Shown: in pieces, positions 33,193 through 43,174 of the stretch | Layout: every line of letters starts with the position of its first letter | Numbering within the stretch: the first letter of the stretch is position 1 | From: Xanthomonas rydalmerensis | GTDB lineage: Bacteria; Pseudomonadota; Gammaproteobacteria; Xanthomonadales; Xanthomonadaceae | Reading direction: 5' to 3' | Length of the DNA stretch: 64,000 nucleotides | Assembly: GCF_033170385.1 (NCBI RefSeq) | Contig: NZ_CP126170.1 | Span: 644,001-708,000, forward strand | The notes under the pieces: generated by a model | What the model saw: only the letters and a program-made list of their open reading frames with translations | What the model was told of the DNA's origin: nothing | Databases searched by the model: none | Translations under genes and position numbers: made by a program

Positions 33193-33939
33193 ATGGCTCG
33201 CACCAGCCTGTTCACCTTGCTTGGTGCGCTGGCGTCCGCGCTGGACGAGACTGCGCGCCGGGCCCCGGCACAGGCGCGGGCGGTGGCCGCGGCGCCGATC
33301 GGGCGCGCCTGGTGGCTACTGGGCAAGGCGTTCGGGCGCGCGCTGTTGGGCAAGCTGGCGCTGGTGCCGGCGTTGCTGGCGCTCTACGCCATGCTGCCGC
33401 CACTCTCGGTGTTCGGGACGCACGACAACGTCACGGATCGGCTGACGCTGGGGCTGTTGTGCTTGTGCGGGCTGTACCAGAGCTACGAAAGCCTGGAGTG
33501 GCTGGCGCGCTCCTGGCGCCGCCCGGCGGCCGATCCTGGTGCCGAAGACGACGCCCGGATCGCCGGGCTGCTCAAGGGCGCGATGCGGACCGATGTCGTC
33601 GTGTCGATCCAGTGCATCGTCGTGACCAGCCTGGTGCTGTCCATGCTGCCGTTTGCGTTTTCCGCGCTCGGCGTGGCGCTGATGGCCGTTGCGCTGGCAC
33701 TGGCCATGTACACACCGGTCGCCGCGCTCGTCCTGCTCGCCGACCTGGGCCTGCGCGTGCACGGTGCGCGCGGTCGCGTCGCGGCGCTCGGGCGCGTCCT
33801 GTTGGCGCTGGCGCCGCGGCTGTTGCGTGGCCTGTCGCTGCTCGCTTTGGTTGTGTCGCTCGTGCTCGGCGCGGCGTCGGCGATCGGCGCGACACACGCA
33901 TTGATCTTCCCGTCCTCGCCGGAAGGCCTCATCAAGTAG
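33193..33939 (+). CDS. Shortened DUF808-family membrane protein
   Basis: A 248-residue inner-membrane protein that resembles the next gene product at its N terminus (MARTSLFTLLGALASALDE against [19 protein letters not shown]) and in later blocks (LLGKLALVPALLALYAMLPPLSVF; LLKGAMRTDVVVSIQCIVV; VLLADLGLRVHGARGRVAALGRVLLALAPRLLRGL). It is 50 residues shorter, lacking the loop with the paired lysines and the last spans. About six spans remain. ATG 33193 follows AGGA. The two genes look like an old tandem duplication in which this copy has diverged. Function of the family is unknown. Confidence 0.8.
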   Translation: MARTSLFTLLGALASALDETARRAPAQARAVAAAPIGRAWWLLGKAFGRALLGKLALVPALLALYAMLPPLSVFGTHDNVTDRLTLGLLCLCGLYQSYESLEWLARSWRRPAADPGAEDDARIAGLLKGAMRTDVVVSIQCIVVTSLVLSMLPFAFSALGVALMAVALALAMYTPVAALVLLADLGLRVHGARGRVAALGRVLLALAPRLLRGLSLLALVVSLVLGAASAIGATHALIFPSSPEGLIK

Positions 33940-34068
33940 CGTTACGTCAGGTTGTGCAGCGCGCGGGGCCGGTAATGGGATACACCCGGGCGGAGACCGA
34001 TGCGGCCGGCAGCCCACCGCGTGCCGGAATCGGCGAGAATCGCCGCTCATCCCGAATGGAATCCCCGC

Positions 34069-34965
<897 letters not shown>

Positions 34966-35042
34966 GGATTGGAGATTGGGGATTCGTAACAGCTGGCCAA
35001 GCGCGCCGCTCTGCCAATCCCCAATCCCGACTCCCGAATCCC
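34966..35042. repeat. GGGATTGGAGATTGGGG inverted repeats
   Basis: The block GGGATTGGAGATTGGGGATT directly after the DUF808 stop faces CCAATCCCCAATCCCGACTC before the cyclase stop. A hairpin-forming pair of the same family as at 26238 and 40313, between convergent genes. Confidence 0.8.
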
Positions 35043-35060
35043 GCGCCGGCCACGCCGGCG

Positions 35061-36665
35061 CTAATCGGCCGAAACCACCCGGTTCTTGCCGGCCTTCTTG
35101 GCCTCGTACAGCGCACGGTCGGCGCGGCGGATCAGCGCGTCCTGCGCTTCGCCGGGCTGGCGCAGGGCGACGCCGGCGCTGAAGCTGACGAACACGCGCT
35201 GGTCCTCGTGCACCACCGCGCGCTGGGCCAGGGCGCGCTGCACCCGGGTCACCGCCGCGCTGGCCTCGAAGATCGTGCAGTCCGGCATCAGCAGCAGGAA
35301 TTCCTCGCCGCCGAAGCGGGCGATGGCGTCGCTGGCGCGCAACGTGGTGCGTGCCACTTCCACCACGTGGCGCAGCGCGCTGTCGCCGCCGGGGTGGCCG
35401 TAGGTCGCGTTGAGCTGGCGGAAATCGTCCAGGTCCAGCATCGCCACGCACAACGGCTGCGCGCTGCGCTCGGTGCGCACCAGTTCGCGCGCGAACAGGT
35501 CCTCCAGGCCGCGGCGGTTGAGCGCGCCGGTGAGCTGGTCGACGCGCACCAGGCCGCTGACGTCCTGCAGTTCCTGCTCCAGGCGCAGGATGCGCTGTTC
35601 GGCCGCGTCCACTTCCTGGCGCGCGGCGATCAGGTGGTCGCGCGCGCGCAGCGCCTGCTCCTGCACGTGGCCGGTGTCCTGCAGCACTTCCTGCAGCAGG
35701 CGGTTGAGGTCGGCGATGCTGCGCGCGTCGCGGATGGTCTGCGAGTAGTCGGCGATGCGGTCGTGGAATTCGCCGGTGCTGGCGGCCATGCCGTCCAGGT
35801 CCGCGACGAAGGTCAGCATCAGCTCCTTCATGGCGTTCTTGGACTCGGCGATGCCCTGCTTGAGCAGCCCCTGCTTGTAGATCACCTCGCGCAGGCTGCC
35901 GCGTGCCTCCTCGATCGAGTAGCGGTCCAGCGGCCCGGCGATCAGGTCGCGCACCACCGCGATCTGGCCCTGCAGCCAACTGGTGTCTTCGAGCAGTTCG
36001 CCGACATTCTCCAGCAGCAGGTCGAACAGGCTCAGCAACAGCGCCTGTTGCTCCTGGCCGTCGTTGGCGCGCAACGCGATCTGGTGGCACAACTCGCGTA
36101 CCTGCTGCGCCACCGGTTCCAGCGGTTGCCCGGGGCGCCACTGGCGCAGCGCCTCGCCGCTGGCCTCGGCCTCGCCGGCCAGCTCGGGCAGGGTGTGCAG
36201 CAGCGCCGCCAGCGCGCCGGCCACGGTCTGCCGCAGCAGGTCGCGCAGGCGCTCGCTGTCGCTGGGCCCGGCCAGCGGGTCTTCGATGTCGATGGTGCGA
36301 ATGTACTTGTCGATCAGCTGGCGCAGCGCGCGGCCATAGCTGGGCCAGTCGCCGCTGCTCGCTGCCGATTGCAGGCGCCGGCCCATGTCGCCCAGTTCGC
36401 CATGCAACGAGGCCATGCCATCGGCGAAGGCGCCGAGCAGGCCTTGCGGCTCGTGCGCCTGCTGGAACAGGCGGATCAGCGCGGCGGTGGCGGCGGCCGG
36501 GTCGGTTGCGCCCGCCACAGGCGCCATCGCGTGGCCGTGCTTGTGCCCATGGCCATGCGCGCGCGCCGGCAGCGTCGCGGCCGCCGTCGACGCCGGCTCG
36601 CGCCGACGTGGCGACAGCAGTTTGCGCAGTCCGCTGATGGGCGGCTCGTCGCGTTGGTCCGACAT
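35061..36665 (-). CDS. GGDEF diguanylate cyclase with long helical N terminus
   Basis: A 534-residue cytoplasmic protein making c-di-GMP. The C-terminal GGDEF domain (last 165 residues) has DQLTGALNRRGLEDLF, the active site GGEEF and, five residues before it, the allosteric RASD inhibitory site, so it is probably active and feedback-controlled. The first 350 residues are helical with coiled-coil character and no recognised sensor; a His-rich HGHGHKHGHA segment lies near residue 34. Start at 36665 is preferred (GGAG upstream); ATG 36782 would add 39 residues in the same frame. Confidence 0.85.
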   Translation of the reverse strand: MSDQRDEPPISGLRKLLSPRRREPASTAAATLPARAHGHGHKHGHAMAPVAGATDPAAATAALIRLFQQAHEPQGLLGAFADGMASLHGELGDMGRRLQSAASSGDWPSYGRALRQLIDKYIRTIDIEDPLAGPSDSERLRDLLRQTVAGALAALLHTLPELAGEAEASGEALRQWRPGQPLEPVAQQVRELCHQIALRANDGQEQQALLLSLFDLLLENVGELLEDTSWLQGQIAVVRDLIAGPLDRYSIEEARGSLREVIYKQGLLKQGIAESKNAMKELMLTFVADLDGMAASTGEFHDRIADYSQTIRDARSIADLNRLLQEVLQDTGHVQEQALRARDHLIAARQEVDAAEQRILRLEQELQDVSGLVRVDQLTGALNRRGLEDLFARELVRTERSAQPLCVAMLDLDDFRQLNATYGHPGGDSALRHVVEVARTTLRASDAIARFGGEEFLLLMPDCTIFEASAAVTRVQRALAQRAVVHEDQRVFVSFSAGVALRQPGEAQDALIRRADRALYEAKKAGKNRVVSAD

Positions 36666-36785
36666 GCCGGCCGGCTCCTCCCCAGTCAATGCGCCGCCCA
36701 TGCTGGCGCTCAGGCTCTGGATATCGGCGCCGGCGGCGCGCGCTTGAGCGGGCGGGTGGTGGGTCTGTGAAGAAGACTCCATTGC

Positions 36786-37012
36786 GGTCGTACCCTCACC
36801 CCCAGCCCCTCTCCCGGGGGGAGAGGGGAGTATGTGCTCAGGCGGCGTGGTCGCCCGTCCCTTCTCCCTTCGGGAGAAGGTGCCCCGAAGGGGCGGATGA
36901 GGGTCGGGTGGCTAGGGAGGCGTCTGGGGAAGAGGTTCCCTAGCTGTCGCACCCTCACCCCCGGCCCCTCCCCCGAAAAGGGGGCCGTGGTCCCGGAGGG
37001 AGAGGGGAGCAA
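36786..37012. repeat. Cluster of hairpin repeats
   Basis: Three GC-rich palindromes in a row: CCCTCACCCCCAGCCCCTCT... from about 36792, CCCTTCTCCCTTCGGGAGAAGG with GGTGCCCCGAAGGGGCGGATG around 36860-36905, and CCCTCACCCCCGGCCCCTCC... from about 36952. They fill the divergent gap between the cyclase and the ParB-like gene; no gene is seen there. Confidence 0.8.
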
Positions 37013-37142
37013 GCCTGGCTTGCCGAAAGATCGCCGCGTGTCCGGACGCCGTGCAAGACGCGCACGGCACTGGCACTCTGGCGGCTGCGCCTACCGCAGC
37101 GTCGACAGCGCTACACGCCCCCCACCTCCACCGAGACCGAGC

Positions 37143-37769
37143 ATGGCCGATTCCCGCGAACCGCTGCTGCACCCTGTCCCGATCCTGTCCTTGCGCCCGA
37201 CGCAGATGACCGTGGGCATGCGCGAGGTGAAGGAGAAGCGCAAGCGCTGGCGCGCACACGCCTCCAGGCACAAGCAGGCCGAGCTGCTCGGCAAGCACAT
37301 GATCCCGGTGGTGCTGGGGCCGGACGGCAAGTACTACGTGGTGGACCATCACCACCTGGCGCGGGCGCTGCACGACGAAGGGGTGAAGGACATCCTGGTC
37401 ACGGTGATCGCCGACCTCAGCGTCGTCGACAAGGCCGCGCTGTGGAGCGTGCTGGATCATCGCCGCTGGGCCTATCCCTACGACGCAAAGGGCGAGCGCC
37501 GCCCGTTCAAGGACATGCCGACGTCGATCGCCGACCTGAAGGACGATCCCTACCGCAGCCTCGCCGGCGAGGTGCGCCGTGCGGGCGGCTATGCCAAGGA
37601 CACCACCCCGTTCAGCGAATTCCTGTGGGCCGACCTGTTCCGCCGCCGGTTGCGGCGCCGCGACATCAAGGACGACTTCGCACGCGCCATGGAGACCGCG
37701 CTCGCGCTCGCCAAGAGCAGGGAGGCGAGCTACTTGCCCGGCTGGTGCGGGCCGTCGTCCGACGACTGA
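37143..37769 (+). CDS. ParB-like nuclease-fold protein (ParBc_2 type)
   Basis: A 208-residue protein with the ParB/sulfiredoxin-like domain of the ParBc_2 group. It starts LHPVPILSLRPTQMTVGMREVKEKRKRW, then IPVVLGPDGKYYVVDHHHLARALHDEG, the conserved DxHH motif, and a C-terminal helical part (TPFSEFLWADLFRRRLRRRDI). No parA partner and no centromere-like repeats are nearby, so chromosome partition is unlikely; stand-alone members are uncharacterised. ATG 37143 is the natural start. Its 3' end overlaps the mgtC-like gene on the other strand by 40 bp. Confidence 0.8.
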   Translation: MADSREPLLHPVPILSLRPTQMTVGMREVKEKRKRWRAHASRHKQAELLGKHMIPVVLGPDGKYYVVDHHHLARALHDEGVKDILVTVIADLSVVDKAALWSVLDHRRWAYPYDAKGERRPFKDMPTSIADLKDDPYRSLAGEVRRAGGYAKDTTPFSEFLWADLFRRRLRRRDIKDDFARAMETALALAKSREASYLPGWCGPSSDD

Positions 37770-38230
37770 TCGGTGGCCGCGGCATGGTGCGGCTTGCCGC
37801 CCAGGAGCCCGTGCAAGGCGCGTTCGACGCGGCCGCCAACCAACAGGATGACGAAGGCGATGGCCAGGGACACGGCCACGATCTGCCACTGGCCGGCGCC
37901 GCACATGATGCCGATGCAGGCGGTGAGCCAGACGCAGGCGGCGCTGGTCAGGCCATGCACCCGGACGTGTTTCTGGGCGTGATAGATGACGCCGGCACCG
38001 AGGAAGCCGATGCCGGTCAGGATGCCCTGGATGACGCGGCTGCCGGCGTCGGTGAAGCCGCCCTTGCCGAGCGGGTCGGCCAGCAGCACCACCATCGCGG
38101 TGGCCAGGCCGACCAGTCCCAGCGTGCGGATCCCGATCGGTTTGCCGTGCAGGTCGCGGTTCAACCCGATCGCCGCGCCGGCGAGGGCGGCGCTTCCCAG
38201 GCGCACGGCGATGTCGGACAGCTCGATCAA
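37730..38230 (-). CDS. MgtC/SapB-family membrane protein
   Basis: A 166-residue inner-membrane protein of the MgtC/SapB family, with about four spans. The conserved N-terminal block is LGSAALAGAAIGLNRDLHGKPIGIRTLGLVGLATAMVVLL, followed by RVIQGILTGIGFLGAGVIYH and GLTSAACVWLTACIGIMCGAG. Relatives aid growth in low magnesium or inside hosts, some by restraining the F1Fo ATPase. It lacks the C-terminal ACT-like domain of Salmonella MgtC and is of the short SapB type. Tail overlaps the ParB-like gene tail-to-tail. Confidence 0.87.
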   Translation of the reverse strand: MIELSDIAVRLGSAALAGAAIGLNRDLHGKPIGIRTLGLVGLATAMVVLLADPLGKGGFTDAGSRVIQGILTGIGFLGAGVIYHAQKHVRVHGLTSAACVWLTACIGIMCGAGQWQIVAVSLAIAFVILLVGGRVERALHGLLGGKPHHAAATDQSSDDGPHQPGK

Positions 38231-38321
38231 GGCAGGTCTCCTGGTGGATGTGGCGCCGTGGGCGGCCGGCCCATCATAGGAAACCCGGCCGCGCGCATGT
38301 CGTGTGTGCCGTGGGTCGGCT

Positions 38322-39248
38322 TCAGAGCGCGGCGCGGACCTCGTCCAGGCTCGGTGGGTTGGCGCCGGCGCGAGTGCAGTTGATTGCCGCGGCGGCCACG
38401 CAGAACTGCAGCAGGCGCTCCAGCGCGGCCGGCTCGCTGCCCAGCGCCGCCAGCGCGGCCGGGTCGGGCAACTGCTGCAGCAGCGCCGCCTGGAAGCTGT
38501 CGCCGGCGCCGACCGTATCGGCCACCTGCACCACGCGGCCGCGCACGCGCGCCTCGCTGTCGCCGCGCCAGGCCACCGCGCCGTCGCCGCCCAGGGTCAT
38601 CACCACCAGCGACGGCCCCTGCTGCAGCCAGCTGCGGGCGATGGCGAACGGATCCTGCTGCGGATACAGCAACTCGATGTCTTCCTGGCTGACCTTGACC
38701 ACGTGCGCCAGCGCGATCCAGCGCGCCAGCCGCGCGCGCCATACCGCCATGTCCGGTTCCACCGTCGGCCGCACGTTCGGGTCCAGCGAGATCAGCCGCT
38801 GCCCGCGCTCGCGCTCGGCCAGCGCCTGGAAGGTGCTGGCGGTGGTCTCGGCGACCAGCGTGTAGGAGCCGAAATGCAGGCCGCCGACGCGCGCGTCCAG
38901 CGTCGGCAGGTCGGACTCGGTCAGTGCGCGGTCGGCGCAGCCGGTGCCGTAGAACGCGTAATTGGGCACGCCGTCGCCGTCGAGCGCGACCATCACCAGG
39001 GTGGTCGCCTCGCGTTTGTCGATGCAGTAGTCCAGGGCCACGCCTTCGCGTTCGAGGGTGGTGCGCAACTGGCGGCCGAGCGGGTCGGTGGACAGGCCGG
39101 TGAACAGCGCCGACGGCGCACCCAGGCGGGCCAGGCCGATCGCCACGTTGAACGGCGAACCGCCCTGGCGCGCGGTCATCCCGACCGAGGTGCCGGCGTA
39201 GCCGTCGATGAAGATGTCGTACAAGGCCTCTCCGCACACCACGAACAT
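38322..39248 (-). CDS. PfkB-family sugar kinase, fructokinase-like
   Basis: A 308-residue ribokinase/PfkB-fold kinase. It has the N-terminal VVCGEALYDIFID and GGSPFNVAIGLARLG, central DPNVRPT, and the ATP/catalytic motif VADTVGAGDSFQAALL (base Asp in GAGD). These fit fructokinases, which make fructose 6-phosphate, but the exact sugar is not certain. ATG 39248 follows GAGGAG. No transporter gene is adjacent; the stop is 91 bp before the mgtC-like start on the same strand, so the two could be cotranscribed. Confidence 0.86.
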   Translation of the reverse strand: MFVVCGEALYDIFIDGYAGTSVGMTARQGGSPFNVAIGLARLGAPSALFTGLSTDPLGRQLRTTLEREGVALDYCIDKREATTLVMVALDGDGVPNYAFYGTGCADRALTESDLPTLDARVGGLHFGSYTLVAETTASTFQALAERERGQRLISLDPNVRPTVEPDMAVWRARLARWIALAHVVKVSQEDIELLYPQQDPFAIARSWLQQGPSLVVMTLGGDGAVAWRGDSEARVRGRVVQVADTVGAGDSFQAALLQQLPDPAALAALGSEPAALERLLQFCVAAAAINCTRAGANPPSLDEVRAAL

Positions 39249-39463
39249 CGAACCGCTCCTCGTCAGGTTGCAGCGCGCCGGCCGGCGCGATGGGGCGGCT
39301 ATTGTGGCGTACCTGCTGCGGCGCGGCGACCGTGCGGGAGCGGGCTGCTGGGCTGCCGTGTAGGGTGGCCGCCTGGATGGCGCTCGTACGTCATTTAGGG
39401 AGGAAGCCTGACTGGCGGCCGTACCCTTATCTAGGGAGGATGCCTGGCTTGCGGCCGTACCCT

Positions 39464-39560
39464 CATCCGCCCCTTCGGGGCACCTTCTCCCGAGGGGAGA
39501 AGGAACAGCCGCGCGCCATAGCCCCTCTCCCCCCGGGAGAGGGGTTGGGGTGAGGGTAGG
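39464..39560. repeat. Two hairpin repeats in opposite orientation
   Basis: ACCCTCATCCGCCCCTTCGG... (39464-39506 region) and CCCCTCTCCCCCCGGGAGAG followed by GGGTTGGGGTGAGGGT (to about 39560). They lie in the gap 39249-39670 between a leftward kinase and a rightward oxidoreductase gene; short direct repeats of TAGGGAGGA(A/T)GCCTG also occur near 39398 and 39433. Confidence 0.78.
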
Positions 39561-39670
39561 GCGCGCAGCGCCTCGTTGACCCATGCCCGCCACACAAGCA
39601 CCCCGACAGTACCTTCCCGCTCCGCCTGCGATAGTCGGAACTTCCCCCGCCTGTCTCCAAGGACATCCGC

Positions 39671-40303
39671 ATGAAGATCCTGCTCGCCGGCGCCACCGGC
39701 CTGGTCGGCGGCCACGCGCTGACCCAGTTGCTGGCCGACCCGGCCTGCAGCGCAGTGATCGCACCGACCCGGCGCGCGCTGGAACTGGACCATCCCAAGC
39801 TGCACAACCCGGTGCTCGACTTCGACGCGCTGCCGGCGCAGGCGTCGTGGTGGCAGGTGCAGGCGGCGATCTGCGCGCTCGGCACCACGATGCGCCAGGC
39901 CGGTTCCCGCGAGGCGTTCCGTCGGGTCGATCACGACTACCCGCTGGCGATCGCGCGGCTGCTCCGCCAGCACGGCGCCGAGGCGTTCGCGCTCAACTCG
40001 GCGCTGAGAGCGGATCCGCAGTCCTGGGCGTTCTACAACCGGGTCAAGGGCGATCTGGAAAACGACCTGCGCGCGCTCGACTATCCATCGTTGACCCTGG
40101 TACGTCCCGGGCTGATCGGCGGCGAGCGTGCGCAACGGCGCCGCGGTGAACACGCGGCCAGCGTGGTGCTGCGGGCGCTCGGGCCGCTGCTGCCGCGGCG
40201 CTACCGGATCAATCCGGCCGAACGCATCGCCGCGGCACTGGTCGCGGCCGTGCTGCAGCCGCGACCGGGTGTGCAGGTGATCGATGCGGCGCAGTTGGTT
40301 TAG
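39671..40303 (+). CDS. NAD(P)H-binding Rossmann protein (HTATIP2-like)
   Basis: A 210-residue NAD(P)-binding protein of the atypical/extended SDR group. It begins MKILLAGATGLVGGHALTQLL (TGxxGxxG motif at residues 8-14) and has conserved YNRVKGDLENDLRAL (Tyr/Lys pair) and LTLVRPGLIGGER, which recall HTATIP2/YwnB-type oxidoreductases. Probably a cytoplasmic reductase of unknown substrate. ATG 39671 follows AAGGA. A GGGATTGGGG repeat follows the stop. Confidence 0.8.
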   Translation: MKILLAGATGLVGGHALTQLLADPACSAVIAPTRRALELDHPKLHNPVLDFDALPAQASWWQVQAAICALGTTMRQAGSREAFRRVDHDYPLAIARLLRQHGAEAFALNSALRADPQSWAFYNRVKGDLENDLRALDYPSLTLVRPGLIGGERAQRRRGEHAASVVLRALGPLLPRRYRINPAERIAAALVAAVLQPRPGVQVIDAAQLV

Positions 40304-40312
40304 GAGCCGGGA

Positions 40313-40339
40313 TTGGGGAGTGGGGATTCGGGATTGGAG
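40313..40339. repeat. GGGATTGGGGAGTGGGG repeat
   Basis: A further copy of the GGGATTGGGG/ATTCGGG family, 10 bp after the oxidoreductase stop, without a clear inverted partner. Confidence 0.75.
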
Positions 40340-40509
40340 AGCGTGCGCGAGTCCGCGGCATTGCGTGTGCGATAGCGACAGCACGGCCGTGGAGCGGTCG
40401 TCTGCGGCGCGACGCCGGCGCCAGGTCGCATCACTACTGCATCGCGTGCAGCCCACGCTCGTCGCCACGCGCTCGCGCGCACTGGCCGTGGCCGCACACG
40501 CGACCCGCC

Positions 40510-41271
40510 TCAGGCGCCCAGCGACTGCCCGCCGTCCACCGCCAGCACCTGGCCGGTGATCCAGCGCGCCTGCGGCGAGGCCAGGAACAGCGCTGCGTTG
40601 GCGACGTCGTCGATCGCGCCGAAGGCGCCGAACGGAATGCTGGCGCGGATCTGCCGGTACAGCTCGGGCTGCTGCTGGCGGCGTTGCTCCCACAGCCCGC
40701 CGGGAAACTCGATGGACCCGGGCGCGATCGCATTGACCCGGATCCGCTCGCGCGCCAGCTGCGTCGCCAGTGTCGTCGTGTAGTAGTTCAGTGCCGCCTT
40801 CGCTGCCGAGTACGCCGGCACCCGCGGCGTCGGCCGCAGGCCGTTGATCGAGCTGATGTTGAGGATGCAGCCACGGCCGCTGCCGCGCAGATGCGGCAGC
40901 GCGGCGCGGTTGCAGCGCACCGCGGCCATCAGGTCGATGTCGAAGCCGGCCTGCCAGCTCGCATCGTCGTCGCCATGGCCGTAGCCGGAGGCGTTGTTGA
41001 TCATCACGTCGATGCCGCCGAGCGCGTCGGCGGCCTGCGCCACCCAGCCCGCGATCTGCGCGGCGTCGGCCAGGTCGCAGCACTGTGACGCGACCAGGTG
41101 GCCGTGGCGCTGCAACTGCGCGGCGGCGTCGGCCAGCGGCGCGGGACTGCGTGCGCAGATCGCCACCGCCGCGCCGTGCCGGGCAAAGGCGTCGGCGATG
41201 GCAAGGCCGATGCCGCGGCTGGCGCCGGCGACGAGCACGCGGTATCCCGCGAAGGCGGACGGATCGGTCAT
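40510..41271 (-). CDS. Short-chain dehydrogenase/reductase
   Basis: A 253-residue classical SDR with cofactor motif AGASRGIG near residue 15, followed by ICARS at the second strand (Arg, suggesting NADPH). The NNASG motif, active-site ISSINGLRPTPRVPAYSAAKAALNYY (Ser, Tyr and Lys) and C-terminal ITGQVLAVDGGQSLGA complete it. The reaction is not predictable. ATG 41271 follows AGGAG. It diverges from the DUF6172-like gene. Confidence 0.86.
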   Translation of the reverse strand: MTDPSAFAGYRVLVAGASRGIGLAIADAFARHGAAVAICARSPAPLADAAAQLQRHGHLVASQCCDLADAAQIAGWVAQAADALGGIDVMINNASGYGHGDDDASWQAGFDIDLMAAVRCNRAALPHLRGSGRGCILNISSINGLRPTPRVPAYSAAKAALNYYTTTLATQLARERIRVNAIAPGSIEFPGGLWEQRRQQQPELYRQIRASIPFGAFGAIDDVANAALFLASPQARWITGQVLAVDGGQSLGA

Positions 41272-41432
41272 CGGTGGCTCCTGCGTGGCCGTGGGGCGTG
41301 TGCCGATTATCCGCGCAATCCGCAGCACGCGGCCGCTTCTGGCACCATGGCGGCCGTCGCACGCGCCGCCATGGTGCGCCCGCCGCGCCGCCGCCTTGCG
41401 ATGGCCGCATTCCCTTTCCAGGATTTCCCGCA

Positions 41433-41762
41433 GTGAAGAAGACCTACCGGCTCCGCATCGAAGGCAAGCATCCCGACCGCCTGCTCGACGCCGCCAAGCA
41501 CGACATCCGCAAGTACATCCGCCGCGAGCGCCGCAAGACCCTGCCGGCCGGCGCCGACTACTGGGATTTCGACACCCTGTTCGGCACCGAAGAAGCCACC
41601 GCCGCGGCGCTGCCGCCGGCCGAACTGCTGCGTGCGGTCGACGCGCTGGTCGCCGCCGGCGGCGATCAGTTCTACGTGGAAATCCGCAGCCGCGCGTGCA
41701 CGCGGCCGCCGCGGGCCACGGGCGGCCAGGACGAGCGCGAGCACGATCCGTTCGAGGACTGA
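41433..41762 (+). CDS. Small DUF6172-like protein
   Basis: A 109-residue cytoplasmic protein beginning at GTG 41433 (VKKTYRLRIEGKHPDRLLDAAKHDIRKYIRRERRKTLP), then GADYWDFDTLFGTEEA. The dense basic helix (IRKYIRRERRK) followed by WDFD matches the conserved start of the DUF6172 proteins as I recall them. Role unknown. AGGA lies upstream of the GTG. The stop lies 45 bp from the helicase stop on the other strand. Confidence 0.72.
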   Translation: MKKTYRLRIEGKHPDRLLDAAKHDIRKYIRRERRKTLPAGADYWDFDTLFGTEEATAAALPPAELLRAVDALVAAGGDQFYVEIRSRACTRPPRATGGQDEREHDPFED

Positions 41763-41807
41763 GCGTGACTCGGCGCGCCCGCAGCGCCGGGACCCACGCG
41801 GCGCAGC

Positions 41808-43094
41808 TCAGCCGCTCGCGGGCGGCTCCCCGTCCTGCGCACGCGCCGCGCGCAGCCGGTCCTTCTTGCTCGGTCGCTTGCCCTTGATGCCACCGGTGGA
41901 GGCGGCCGCCTCGGTGGCCGGCGTGGCGGCCGGGGGCGGCGCCGGCGTCGGCTCGAAACCGGGAATGCGTTCGCGCGGCACGCGTACGCCCTGGCGTTTC
42001 TCGATCAGGCGCAGATGCGCCGCGCTGGCAGCGTCGACGAAGCTGAGCGCCTGGCCCTCGGCGCCGGCGCGCGCGCTGCGGCCGATGCGGTGGGTGTAGT
42101 CCGCGGTGGAACGTGGCAGGTCGTAGTTCACCACCACCGGCAGCGCGGCGATGTCGATGCCGCGCGCTGCCAGGTCCGTGGTCACCAGCACCCGCAGCTG
42201 CTGCTGGCGGAATGCGTCCAGGGTGCGCTGGCGCCGGCCCTGGGCCAACTCGCCATGCAGCGGCTGCGCGGCGATGCCGGCCTTGGCCAGCGCCGTGGCA
42301 ACCCGTTCGGCATCGCGCCGGCTGGCCACGAACACCAGCGCCCGCGGCCATGCTTCCTGTTCCAGGAGATGCTGCAGCAATGCCAGGCGACGGCCGTCGT
42401 CGACCTCGATCGCGCGCTGGCGCAGCGTCGCCGGAATCGGCGCGGCGTCGGCGTTTTCGCCGATCCGCCGCGGCGCGCGCAGCAGGCGCGTGGCCAGCGC
42501 GGCGATCGGTGCCGGCATGGTGGCGGAGAACAGCAGGGTCTGTCGCGTCGGCGGCAGCAGCTGCAGCAGCCGCTCCAGTTCGGCGCCGAAGCCCAGGTCG
42601 AGCAGGCGATCGGCCTCGTCCAGCACCAGGTGCGCCACCGCGTCCAGTTGCAGCGCGCGCTGCTCCAGCAGGTCCAGCAGGCGCCCGGGCGTGGCCACCA
42701 CCACATCGGCGCCGCCGCGCAGCGCCAGCATCTGCGGATTGATCGAGACGCCGCCGACCGCCACCACCACCCGGGGCCGCCGCGGCAGTTCCAGGCCGAG
42801 TGCGACGAAGGTGTCGGCGACCTGCACCGCCAGTTCGCGGGTCGGTACCAGCACCAGTACGCGGGTGGAACGCGCCGGCCTGGCCGCCTGCGCGCAGGCC
42901 TGCAGCAGCGGCAGGGCGAACGCCGCGGTCTTGCCGGAGCCGGTCTGCGCCATGGCCAGCAGGTCGTGGCCGGTGATGACCAGCGGCACCGCCTGTTGCT
43001 GGATCGGCGTGGGCGTCTGCCAGCCGGCACGCGCGAGCGCAGCGGCGAAGGCGGGAAACAGCGCGGGCGACAGACCGAGGGAAGCGAACGGCAT
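41808..43094 (-). CDS. DEAD-box RNA helicase, RhlE-like
   Basis: A 428-residue ATP-dependent RNA helicase. In order: Q motif (FASLGLSPALFPAFAAALARAGWQTPTPIQQQAVP), Walker A AQTGSGKT, PTRELAVQV, GG and TPGRLLDLL, DEAD box LDEADRLLDLGF, SAT (FSATMP), then the second domain with LVTTDLAARGIDI and HRIGRSARAGAEG. A basic C-terminal tail (GGIKGKRPSKKDRLRAARAQ) probably binds RNA. It fits the RhlE group used in ribosome assembly and cold adaptation. Start at 43094 (MPFASLGL). Confidence 0.92.
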   Translation of the reverse strand: MPFASLGLSPALFPAFAAALARAGWQTPTPIQQQAVPLVITGHDLLAMAQTGSGKTAAFALPLLQACAQAARPARSTRVLVLVPTRELAVQVADTFVALGLELPRRPRVVVAVGGVSINPQMLALRGGADVVVATPGRLLDLLEQRALQLDAVAHLVLDEADRLLDLGFGAELERLLQLLPPTRQTLLFSATMPAPIAALATRLLRAPRRIGENADAAPIPATLRQRAIEVDDGRRLALLQHLLEQEAWPRALVFVASRRDAERVATALAKAGIAAQPLHGELAQGRRQRTLDAFRQQQLRVLVTTDLAARGIDIAALPVVVNYDLPRSTADYTHRIGRSARAGAEGQALSFVDAASAAHLRLIEKRQGVRVPRERIPGFEPTPAPPPAATPATEAAASTGGIKGKRPSKKDRLRAARAQDGEPPASG

Positions 43095-43174
43095 GGGGAG
43101 ACGGGCAGCGAGGCCATGCGGGTCACGGCGGGCGTGCAGTATCGCCGACCGCGCGCGGACTGGCGAAGGCGCGC

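Noticed and set aside
35061..36770. Long rightward frames opposite the GGDEF gene (part of a 1,337-residue frame)
   Set aside because: They have no domains, and the opposite strand encodes a clear diguanylate cyclase. High GC keeps antisense frames open.
37143..37769. Chromosome or plasmid partition locus
   Set aside because: The ParB-like protein is of the stand-alone ParBc_2 type, with no parA, no centromere repeats and no origin features nearby.
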